Positions 1-5,042 of a DNA stretch of 5,042 nucleotides are shown here, piece after piece; the stretch's first letter is position 1; the number at the start of each line of letters is the position of its first letter. The stretch spans positions 1 through 5,042 of the forward strand of contig NZ_JABBDR010000270.1 of the NCBI RefSeq assembly GCF_018854495.1, given 5' to 3'. The notes beneath the pieces are model-generated. The model searched no databases, had not been told where the DNA came from, and saw nothing but the letters and a program-made list of their open reading frames with translations. Origin of the DNA: Acidithiobacillus ferruginosus. GTDB lineage: Bacteria; Pseudomonadota; Gammaproteobacteria; Acidithiobacillales; Acidithiobacillaceae. Both the position numbers and the translations under genes were made by a program.

Positions 1-95
1 TCACGGTGTGCGGACTCCACCGCCTCGTTCACCGCCATGTCCAAGCCAAAGTCGTCGGCGTTGAAGATGACTCGCCGGCCGCCGCCCTGCCCCAC
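1..95 (-). CDS. hpnK: Hopanoid deacetylase HpnK, N-terminal fragment (3' end outside window)
   Basis: Only the first 31 codons are visible; the frame then leaves the left edge. They contain RVIFNADDFGLD (residues 8-19) followed by MAVNEAVESAHR, the N terminus of YdjC-like carbohydrate deacetylases, in which the first Asp of NADD helps bind the catalytic metal. In this gene context it is HpnK, which removes the acetyl group from BHT-N-acetylglucosamine to give BHT-glucosamine. The start must be the GTG at 95-93: between the preceding in-frame stop (inside hpnJ) and the NADD motif there is no other ATG, GTG or TTG, and the next ATG lies beyond the metal motif. GTG begins one base after the hpnJ TGA, with no clear Shine-Dalgarno, which points to translational coupling or re-initiation. 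The first six residues are a short glycine-rich lead (GQGGG). Family assignment is strong despite the short length; completeness cannot be judged. Confidence 0.9.
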   Translation of the reverse strand, partial: MGQGGGRRVIFNADDFGLDMAVNEAVESAHR

Positions 96-96
96 T

Positions 97-1527
97 TCAG
101 CCGTGGCGCTGTCGGAGGAAGCGGACGAATTCCACGCCTTCGCGCAAACGACGTTTCATCATTTGCGTGCTCTTGAGCATCTCACCCGTGATTTCGGCAA
201 TCTTGCCGGCGCGGAAGTAGAAGCGCTTGTACATCACCTCCACGGAGTCGAAGATTTCCGTATGGTTGAGGTGCGGGTAACTCATGGGGCTGATCTGCAC
301 GCCGCGGTCATTGACCAGATGGGCCTCATCTTCATCCGTCAGCCAGCCTTCCTGTTTCGCCTGATTGTACAGGAAGGTGCCGGGATACGGCGCCGCCAGC
401 GACACCTGAATGGTATGGGGATTGATTTCCTTGGCGAAGTCGATGGTCTTCTGAATGGTCTCCTTCGTCTCGCCCGGCAGGCCGAGAATAAAGGTGCCGT
501 GAATCACGATCCCCAGCTTGTGACAGTCGGCCGTGAATTTGCGCGCCGCCTCGACCTTGAGACCCTTCTTGATGTTGTTGAGGATCTGCTGGTCGCCCGA
601 TTCATAGCCCACCAGCAACAGGCGCAGGCCGTTCTCGTGGAGCACCTTGAGGGTATCGTAGGGCACGTTGGCCTTGGCGTTGCAGGACCAGGTCACACCT
701 AGCTTGCCCAGACCTCGGGCGATTTCTTCGGCACGGGGGCGGTCATCGGTAAACGTATCATCGTCAAAGAAGATTTCCTTGACCTGCGGGAAGTTCTTCT
801 GGATGTAGCGCACCTCTTCAATGACGCTGGCGGCACTGCGGGTGCGATAGCGATGGCCACCCACCGTCTGCGGCCAGAGACAGAAGGTGCACTGCGAACG
901 GCAGCCGCGCCCGGTGTAGAAGGAAATATAGGGATGCTTGAGGTAACCGATGAAGTAGTCCTCGATGTGCAGATCGCGCTTGTACACTTCGGAGACGAAG
1001 GGCAAGGCATCCATGTCTTCGATCATGGCACGATCGGGATTGTGGATGATCTGACCATTGCTGGAGCGGTAGGTGATGCCATCCACCTCACTCAGGGGCC
1101 GACCTTCGGCTATCTCCTTGAGGGTGTAATCAAACTCCTCGCGGGCCACGAAGTCGACCGCCGCCGCGGCCTGCTGCAGGGACTCCTCGGGCTCCACCGC
1201 CACCTTGGCGCCGACCATGCCGATGAGCAATTTCGGGTAGTGCTCCTTGAGCACTTCAGCCATACGCACATCGGAAGGAAAAGACGGGGTGCTGGTGTGA
1301 ATGATGCAGAGATCATACCCTGCGGCAACCTGCAGGGTTTCTTCGACACTGACATCTGCGGGGGGGGCGTCGAGCAAGCGGCTGCCAGGGATCATGGCGG
1401 CGGGCTGGGCCAGCCAGGTGGGGAACCAGAAAGAGCGAATTTCCCGCTTAGCCTGATAGCGCGAACCGGCACCACCATCGAATCCTTCAAAGGAAGGGGC
1501 TTGCAAGAACAGGGTTTTCATCGTCAT
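97..1527 (-). CDS. hpnJ: Hopanoid radical SAM enzyme HpnJ (BHT cyclitol ether formation)
   Basis: A 476-residue radical S-adenosylmethionine protein of the B12-binding-domain class. HpnJ has been linked genetically to conversion of bacteriohopanetetrol glucosamine to the cyclitol ether, a ring contraction of the sugar. The start MKTLFLQAPSFEGFDGG and the KREIRSFWFPTWLAQPA block are characteristic of HpnJ. Residues ~4-140 form a Rossmann-like B12-binding-type domain without the cobalamin-ligating DxHxxG motif. The radical SAM core follows, with the 4Fe-4S cluster cysteines C209, C213 and C216 (GCRSQCTFC), then FFDDDTFT (253-260), GYESG (307-311) and ILGLPGET (347-354). The ATG at 1527 overlaps the hpnI stop (ATGA) and lies seven bases from GGAG; a second ATG two codons later (1521), matching the usual MKTLF start, is possible but has poorer spacing. 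hpnK starts one base after its stop. Complete, with no missing key residue. Confidence 0.96.
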   Translation of the reverse strand: MTMKTLFLQAPSFEGFDGGAGSRYQAKREIRSFWFPTWLAQPAAMIPGSRLLDAPPADVSVEETLQVAAGYDLCIIHTSTPSFPSDVRMAEVLKEHYPKLLIGMVGAKVAVEPEESLQQAAAAVDFVAREEFDYTLKEIAEGRPLSEVDGITYRSSNGQIIHNPDRAMIEDMDALPFVSEVYKRDLHIEDYFIGYLKHPYISFYTGRGCRSQCTFCLWPQTVGGHRYRTRSAASVIEEVRYIQKNFPQVKEIFFDDDTFTDDRPRAEEIARGLGKLGVTWSCNAKANVPYDTLKVLHENGLRLLLVGYESGDQQILNNIKKGLKVEAARKFTADCHKLGIVIHGTFILGLPGETKETIQKTIDFAKEINPHTIQVSLAAPYPGTFLYNQAKQEGWLTDEDEAHLVNDRGVQISPMSYPHLNHTEIFDSVEVMYKRFYFRAGKIAEITGEMLKSTQMMKRRLREGVEFVRFLRQRHG

Positions 1528-2684
1528 CGTTTTACTCCGTCATGGCCATCCATCCGCCCGTCGGCGCCGATGGCAAATTGCGACCCCCGCCAGGCGACGT
1601 GCCGTGCGAAAAGAGCGTGAAACCAGATCCACAGGCCCAGAAAATCCCCCAGCAGGGCCACACCAAACGAACCGCCTGCACCAAGTTTGTGCATAATTTG
1701 CCTATGGTACACGAGGCGCAAGAGGAGAACCACACCCAGCGGCACCCCGCCCCAGAGACCCATCCCTGGCGCGAGCAGCAGCACCAGGGGCAGCGGATAA
1801 GTCAAAAAGGAAAAGGTGTGACCCAGCGGCTGTACCGATCGCGTGGTACGCGACCAGCGCAGCGCATGCTGGTAAAAGGCGCGGAAATTCGCCTCCCGGA
1901 CCTCGGTATCCACCACATAATCCGCGAGCAGGGTGGTTTGCCCCAACTGGCGGCTGTAGGCGCCGAGCCAGTAATCGTCAGCCAGTTGGTTCGCCAGGCG
2001 CGGCAGGCCGCCGACGGCCTCCAGCGTCCGGCGACGCAGGGCCATGGTCGCCCCGCCGCAGAAAATATTCGGACCCAGGCGCGCCGCCAGCAGCACCGAA
2101 GGCAGAAAGAGACCGTTCACCTGACCGGCCAGCACCCGCGACCAGAAGGTGGCTACGGGCCTGGCCCGATAGAGGCAGGTCACCACACCCACATTCCCGT
2201 TTTGCAGGGAAGCACAGATCTGGCGCAGGTAATGGGGGCCGACGGAAATGTCCGCGTCACTGATCACCAGGGTGTCGTAACGACAGGCGGCGAGGATGCC
2301 CGCGAGATTATTGACCTTGGGATTGCTGCCGATACGCGCTTCCGTACACACCCAGCGCAACGCCAGGGCCGGGAACTCGGCCTGCAGCCGCTGCACCACG
2401 GCGACGGCCGGATCGTCGGGGTGCTGCACACCAAAAACCATTTCAAATGCGGGGTAGTCCTGCACGCAGAAACTGCGCAGGGCGGCGTAGAGACCCCCCT
2501 CGTCCCCATGCAGCGGCTTGAGCACACTGACCCCGGGCCCGTCGCACAGGATATCTCCGCTGACGGCAGCGTCGCGCTCCGGCAATACCGGATGCCAGCG
2601 CGCGATTGCCCGAAGGGTCATCAACAGATAGACCACGGCAGCCAGGGAAAGCAGCGCCGCAGGGCCGCCTATCCACCAGCACAT
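1524..2684 (-). CDS. hpnI: Hopanoid glycosyltransferase HpnI (GT2, ceramide-glucosyltransferase-like)
   Basis: A 386-residue membrane glycosyltransferase resembling ceramide glucosyltransferases. In Burkholderia cenocepacia HpnI adds N-acetylglucosamine to bacteriohopanetetrol. An N-terminal membrane helix (about residues 4-24) precedes a cytosolic GT-A domain: SVLKPLHGDE (53-62), SNPKVNNL (120-127), SDAD (142-145; D143 and D145, the metal/nucleotide-sugar aspartates), NIFCGGATMALRR (206-218), ADDYWLG (235-241, catalytic-base Asp) and QHALRW (272-277), the (Q/R)xxRW motif of processive and lipid-acceptor GT2 enzymes. Two or more hydrophobic segments follow (about 291-325 and 340-360), then a polar tail. 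All key residues are present. The ATG at 2684 is the only ATG/GTG/TTG in frame after the in-frame hpnA stop, and it has a short GGGGG four bases upstream. It is separated from hpnA by 42 nt and shares an ATGA with hpnJ. Family is certain; the acceptor and donor are assigned by homology. Confidence 0.95.
   Translation of the reverse strand: MCWWIGGPAALLSLAAVVYLLMTLRAIARWHPVLPERDAAVSGDILCDGPGVSVLKPLHGDEGGLYAALRSFCVQDYPAFEMVFGVQHPDDPAVAVVQRLQAEFPALALRWVCTEARIGSNPKVNNLAGILAACRYDTLVISDADISVGPHYLRQICASLQNGNVGVVTCLYRARPVATFWSRVLAGQVNGLFLPSVLLAARLGPNIFCGGATMALRRRTLEAVGGLPRLANQLADDYWLGAYSRQLGQTTLLADYVVDTEVREANFRAFYQHALRWSRTTRSVQPLGHTFSFLTYPLPLVLLLAPGMGLWGGVPLGVVLLLRLVYHRQIMHKLGAGGSFGVALLGDFLGLWIWFHALFARHVAWRGSQFAIGADGRMDGHDGVKR
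1535..1538 (-). promoter_or_regulatory. Ribosome binding site of hpnJ
   Basis: GGAG lies seven bases before the ATG at 1527 and thirteen before the alternative ATG at 1521. The spacing favours the first ATG, giving a protein that begins MTMKTLF, although family members usually begin at the second Met. It sits within the last codons of hpnI. Confidence 0.6.
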
Positions 2685-2726
2685 AAGGCCCCCACGGCGG
2701 CAACCGCCAGACGGCGGGCCAGCAGA
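2685..2726 (-). promoter_or_regulatory. Structured hpnA-hpnI intergenic leader with hpnI ribosome binding site
   Basis: This is the only gap between genes in the window. The probable hpnI Shine-Dalgarno is GGGGG at 2693-2689, four bases before the ATG. Upstream, the transcript can form CCGCC (2717-2713)/GGCGG (2708-2704) with a GUCU loop, or instead GGCGG (2708-2704)/CCGCC (2700-2696) with a UUG loop. In the second fold, GGCCC (2720-2716) can also pair with GGGCC (2691-2687), covering part of the Shine-Dalgarno. No U-tract follows, so it is not an intrinsic terminator. The pairings are seen in the sequence; any control role is inferred and could be chance in GC-rich DNA. Confidence 0.4.
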
Positions 2727-3716
2727 CTACAGATAGTGATGCTCAGCAAACCATCGTACCGCGTCCCGCAAGGCCTCCTCCGCAGGACGATGGGTGTAAT
2801 GCAGGACCCGCTCCGCCCTGGCAGACGAAAAATACATCTTGTGGGCGGCCATGCGCAGCTCGTCCACTGTTACCAGCGGCGTCCCCCTGCCTCGCAGGCG
2901 CACCACCCGCTCCGCCCCCCAGGCCAGGGGATAGAGCAGGCGGCGAGGGATACGCAGCCATGGCGAACGATGCCCGGTCAGACCGGCAATACGGGTGAGG
3001 ATCGCCGCCAAGGGGAGGTTATCGCCACCGAGAATATAGCGTTCCCCGACCTCGCCGTCCGTAAATGCCTGCCAATGGCCCATGGCCACATCATCCACAT
3101 GCACCACGTTCAGACCGGTATCGACATAAGCCGGCATGCGGCCCGCCGCAGCATCGCGCACCATCCGCCCGGTGGGGGTCGGTTTGCGATCCGCCGGACC
3201 TATGGGCGTCGACGGATTGACGATGACGATGGGCGCACCTTCCTCCCGGCAAAGGGCCCGCAGGGCCTCCTCGGCGAGATATTTGGAGCGCTTGTAATGC
3301 CCGATCATGTCTTCCAGTTGCGCAGTGGTATCCTCATCGGCTTCCCGGCCATCAGCGTAATGACCGAGCACGGCAACGCTGCTGGTATAGACGATGCGCT
3401 CCACCCCGGCATCGAGCGCCGCGCGCACCAGACGTTCGCTGCCGCCCACATTGGCGGCATACATGGCGCGCGGATCGGGTACCCAGAGCCGGTAGTCCGC
3501 AGCCACATGAAAAACCGCCTGACAGCCAGCCACCGCGCCGTCCAGGGCCGAGCCGTCTGTGAGATCCCCGACCACCAGCTCCACGTCCAGCCCTTCCCAG
3601 TTGGCCGGATCAGCGCCGGTGCGGTGGAGCACTCGTACCTCCAGACCTTCGGCGAGCAGGCGGCGCAGCACCGCGCCACCGACGAAACCAGATGCCCCGG
3701 TCAGCAGGGCTTTCAT
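2727..3716 (-). CDS. hpnA: Hopanoid-associated extended SDR (sugar epimerase/reductase-like) HpnA
   Basis: A 329-residue extended short-chain dehydrogenase/reductase of the NAD-dependent epimerase/dihydroflavonol-reductase type, the length expected for HpnA. The Rossmann nucleotide site is TGASGFVGG (residues 6-14), D51 follows the third strand (GDLTD), TSS at 111-113 supplies the catalytic Ser/Thr, and YKRSK (141-145) is the YxxxK catalytic pair Y141/K145. The active site looks complete. The second strand ends VLHRTG with R32 and no acidic residue, a pattern usually associated with NADP(H) preference. The ATG at 3716 overlaps the hpnG stop (ATGA) and has a good Shine-Dalgarno GGAAGG five bases upstream, so the start is well supported. 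It lies between the gene that makes ribosylhopane and the gene that glycosylates bacteriohopanetetrol. HpnA is found in many hopanoid clusters but its reaction is, to my knowledge, not settled; annotation as a sugar epimerase comes from fold only. Confidence 0.93.
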   Translation of the reverse strand: MKALLTGASGFVGGAVLRRLLAEGLEVRVLHRTGADPANWEGLDVELVVGDLTDGSALDGAVAGCQAVFHVAADYRLWVPDPRAMYAANVGGSERLVRAALDAGVERIVYTSSVAVLGHYADGREADEDTTAQLEDMIGHYKRSKYLAEEALRALCREEGAPIVIVNPSTPIGPADRKPTPTGRMVRDAAAGRMPAYVDTGLNVVHVDDVAMGHWQAFTDGEVGERYILGGDNLPLAAILTRIAGLTGHRSPWLRIPRRLLYPLAWGAERVVRLRGRGTPLVTVDELRMAAHKMYFSSARAERVLHYTHRPAEEALRDAVRWFAEHHYL

Positions 3717-4426
3717 GCCGCCCTTCCCGCGCGAAGAAGGAACGGCGCCACCGTGCGGAGCGTTCTCAGCGCCTTCTGCATCTGCCCGCCCAAGCCCAGC
3801 AAAGTGGACAACTCGGCAGGATGGCGCAATAACCCGCGCGCCAGGCGGAGGGCCTGCGGCCGCCCGTAGGCGTCGACACTCGCCGTGGCCACCGCCGGCA
3901 GCGACTGATCCGCAGGGTCCACGACGCTGCGGATGACGATGAAGGGGGTATCCGCGCCATGCGCCGCGGCGGCAATGGCACCACTTTCCATATCCACCCC
4001 CTGTGCCGACGGGTAATCCACCAGAAAGGCCGCCTTCGCAGCCCTAGAGCCGCAGGGCGCATCCACCGAAAGCACTCCCCCGGCATGGAATGGGATGGAC
4101 AGCGATTTCGCCAGGCTCCCGCGCCATGCCACATCCACCGCCCAGCACTGCCCCGCCCAGAACACGGCTTCCGGCAGGAGCAGATCCCCCGGCTTCCGTT
4201 CCGGCCGCAAGGCGCCCGCAGTGCCCCAGGAGACCAGCCCGTCAACACCCGCAGCAATCAGCCTATACGTTGCGGCCGTCGCCCGCTCCGGCCCCATGCC
4301 GGAAACACACAGCAAGATCTGCTCACCCACCTCTATCAGCGTATCGTGCGACAGCGCACCCGCGAGGGAAAAAACACGTGCCTCCGCGTCCAGCGCCGCC
4401 ACCACTCCTATTCGTGCGCCATGCAT
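3713..4426 (-). CDS. hpnG: Hopanoid-associated nucleoside phosphorylase HpnG
   Basis: This 237-residue protein belongs to the purine nucleoside phosphorylase/MTA-SAH nucleosidase superfamily. HpnG homologues release adenine from adenosylhopane to give (phospho)ribosylhopane, the precursor of bacteriohopanetetrol. Visible motifs: an N-terminal strand and glycine/acid start with IGVVAALDAEA (residues 6-16), GMGPERA (43-49, likely phosphate/ribose side), SWGTAGAL (66-73), DMESGAI (145-151, the family's ribose-binding Met-Glu), and RSVVDPADQSLP (166-177) with D170 in the place of the catalytic/base-binding Asp. The last ~40 residues go beyond the core and are basic and hydrophobic. The ATG at 4426 overlaps the shc stop by 19 nt; only a weak GGAA lies before it. 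A GTG pair about 20 nt downstream would delete the first strand's lead-in, so the ATG is preferred. It ends in an ATGA overlap with hpnA. Product and pathway role are known from the family; the substrate is inferred from context. Confidence 0.94.
   Translation of the reverse strand: MHGARIGVVAALDAEARVFSLAGALSHDTLIEVGEQILLCVSGMGPERATAATYRLIAAGVDGLVSWGTAGALRPERKPGDLLLPEAVFWAGQCWAVDVAWRGSLAKSLSIPFHAGGVLSVDAPCGSRAAKAAFLVDYPSAQGVDMESGAIAAAAHGADTPFIVIRSVVDPADQSLPAVATASVDAYGRPQALRLARGLLRHPAELSTLLGLGGQMQKALRTLRTVAPFLLRAGRAA
3722..3727 (-). promoter_or_regulatory. Ribosome binding site of hpnA
   Basis: GGAAGG lies five bases before the hpnA ATG at 3716, inside the last codons of hpnG. It is the clearest Shine-Dalgarno in the window and supports the ATGA-overlap start, so hpnA can be both coupled to hpnG and initiated independently. 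Confidence 0.65.
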
Positions 4427-5042
4427 CCCAAGTTCCGGTAGCGGGCCAGCGCCCAGAGCGGGAAATAAAACGCATATCCATGATAAATAAGGTAAAAAAC
4501 CTTCGGGAATCCCGGTGCGTTAAAAAAGGGCGCCTGCCAGCATCCATCCCCTTCCTGATGCGCCTGCAGCCAGGCTATGCCACGATGCAGGGCGACACTA
4601 TCCCGGTCTCCCGCCGCCATCAGACCCAGACAGGCCCAGGCCGTCTGCGCCGCGGTAGAGGTCTGGCCCACCCCGGCAAGACCAGGGTCACTGTAGGAAT
4701 CGTTGCTTTCACCCCAACCGCCGTCGCTCTGCTGTACCGCGCGCAGCCAGTACGCCGCGCGTTCCATGGTGGGCTTCAGGGAAGGATCATTCAGTTCGGC
4801 CAGTGCCATGAGCACAGACCAGGTCCCGTAGATATAGTTGGTTCCCCAGCGCCCAAACCAGGCGCCCGAGGACTCCTGTTCACGCAACAGATAAGCCACG
4901 GCACGCCGCAGCACATCGCGGTCCCGTGGCCGCGCCAGATGCGCTAGAAAGGCCACCACCCGCCCGGTGACATCGGCCGTCGGCGGGTCCAGCAGGGCCT
5001 TGTGGTCGGCAAAGGGAATTTCGTTCAGGTAGTAGTGGGTGT
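4408..5042 (-). CDS. shc: Squalene-hopene cyclase, C-terminal part (5' end outside window)
   Basis: Squalene-hopene cyclase (also hpnF) folds squalene into the pentacyclic hopene/diplopterol skeleton at the inner membrane; it is the committed step of hopanoid synthesis. 210 codons plus the TAG stop are visible, about a third of the usual ~650 residues. The visible part holds the conserved block IPFADHKALLDPPTADVTGR (visible residues 8-27), three QW repeats (QxxxGxW) at about 55-61 (QESSGAW), 103-109 (QQSDGGW) and 162-168 (QEGDGCW), the NYIYGTW segment (68-74), and the typical C-terminal end with GFPKVFYLIYHGY then FPLWALARYRN. The catalytic DxDD motif lies upstream, beyond the right edge, so activity cannot be judged from here. 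The reading frame is open to the edge; internal GTG codons such as the one at 4959 are not the start. It is the most upstream gene seen, and hpnG begins inside its last codons. Identification is secure from the QW repeats and the conserved C terminus. Confidence 0.97.
   Translation of the reverse strand, partial: THYYLNEIPFADHKALLDPPTADVTGRVVAFLAHLARPRDRDVLRRAVAYLLREQESSGAWFGRWGTNYIYGTWSVLMALAELNDPSLKPTMERAAYWLRAVQQSDGGWGESNDSYSDPGLAGVGQTSTAAQTAWACLGLMAAGDRDSVALHRGIAWLQAHQEGDGCWQAPFFNAPGFPKVFYLIYHGYAFYFPLWALARYRNLGCMAHE

Noticed and set aside
37..702. Plus-strand open frame of 221 codons opposite the 3' half of hpnJ
   Set aside because: Antisense shadow; leucine/valine/histidine-rich product is typical of reverse-strand reading of coding DNA.
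853..1620. Plus-strand open frame of 255 codons opposite hpnJ
   Set aside because: Antisense shadow of a conserved radical SAM gene; no family motif and no credible ribosome binding site.
2443..2703. Minus-strand frame starting just upstream of hpnI (86 codons)
   Set aside because: Out-of-frame overlap with hpnI whose motifs are all in the other frame; low-complexity product.
2696..2717. Rho-independent terminator between hpnA and hpnI
   Set aside because: GC hairpins are present but no T-run follows, and the next gene begins within about 20 bases.
1542..3869. Plus-strand open frame of 775 codons opposite hpnI and hpnA
   Set aside because: It runs antisense across three well-identified genes, its translation is rich in R, H, P, Q and G with no recognisable domain, and long antisense frames are expected in GC-rich DNA with strong third-position bias.
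4480..4500. Plus-strand ATG with A-rich codons (ATGATAAATAAGG...) as a small gene start
   Set aside because: It lies antisense to the conserved shc C terminus and has no upstream ribosome binding site; the frame is just the shadow of Phe/Tyr codons.
4090..4947. Plus-strand open frames opposite hpnG and shc (285, 160 and 131 codons)
   Set aside because: Proline/arginine/alanine-rich, without domain signatures, and lying on the opposite strand of conserved genes.

Overview
The window is a GC-rich, densely packed bacterial segment with every gene on the minus strand. It is one transcriptional block of hopanoid (bacterial pentacyclic triterpenoid) biosynthesis genes. Read in transcription order (right to left) it contains: the C-terminal third of squalene-hopene cyclase (shc/hpnF, runs off the right edge), hpnG (nucleoside-phosphorylase-like), hpnA (extended short-chain dehydrogenase/epimerase), hpnI (family 2 glycosyltransferase), hpnJ (radical SAM) and the first 31 codons of hpnK (YdjC-like deacetylase, runs off the left edge). 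The gene set and base composition suggest a proteobacterium. An acidophilic chemolithotroph such as Acidithiobacillus is my best guess from the gene order and GC level, but this is a weak inference.

Layout: 5042-4408 shc (3' part); 4426-3713 hpnG, overlapping shc by 19 nt; 3716-2727 hpnA, overlapping hpnG by an ATGA; a 42-nt gap, the only real intergenic space here; 2684-1524 hpnI; 1527-97 hpnJ, overlapping hpnI by an ATGA; 95-1 hpnK, with a GTG start one base after the hpnJ stop. There is no stretch of 300 bases without a gene. I see no promoter, terminator, RNA gene, mobile element or CRISPR.

How the genes work together: Shc cyclises squalene to hopene (diploptene/diplopterol). HpnH, which is not in this window, adds adenosine to hopene, and HpnG removes adenine to give a ribosylhopane. 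Reduction gives bacteriohopanetetrol (BHT). HpnI adds N-acetylglucosamine to BHT, HpnK deacetylates it, and HpnJ rearranges the glucosamine to the cyclitol ether. The window therefore predicts an organism that makes BHT-glucosamine and BHT cyclitol ether. This is a known pathway, not a new system. The points worth a second look are the potential for HpnA to be the missing reductase, the structured leader of hpnI, the absence of hpnH from the expected place, and small features of individual genes.
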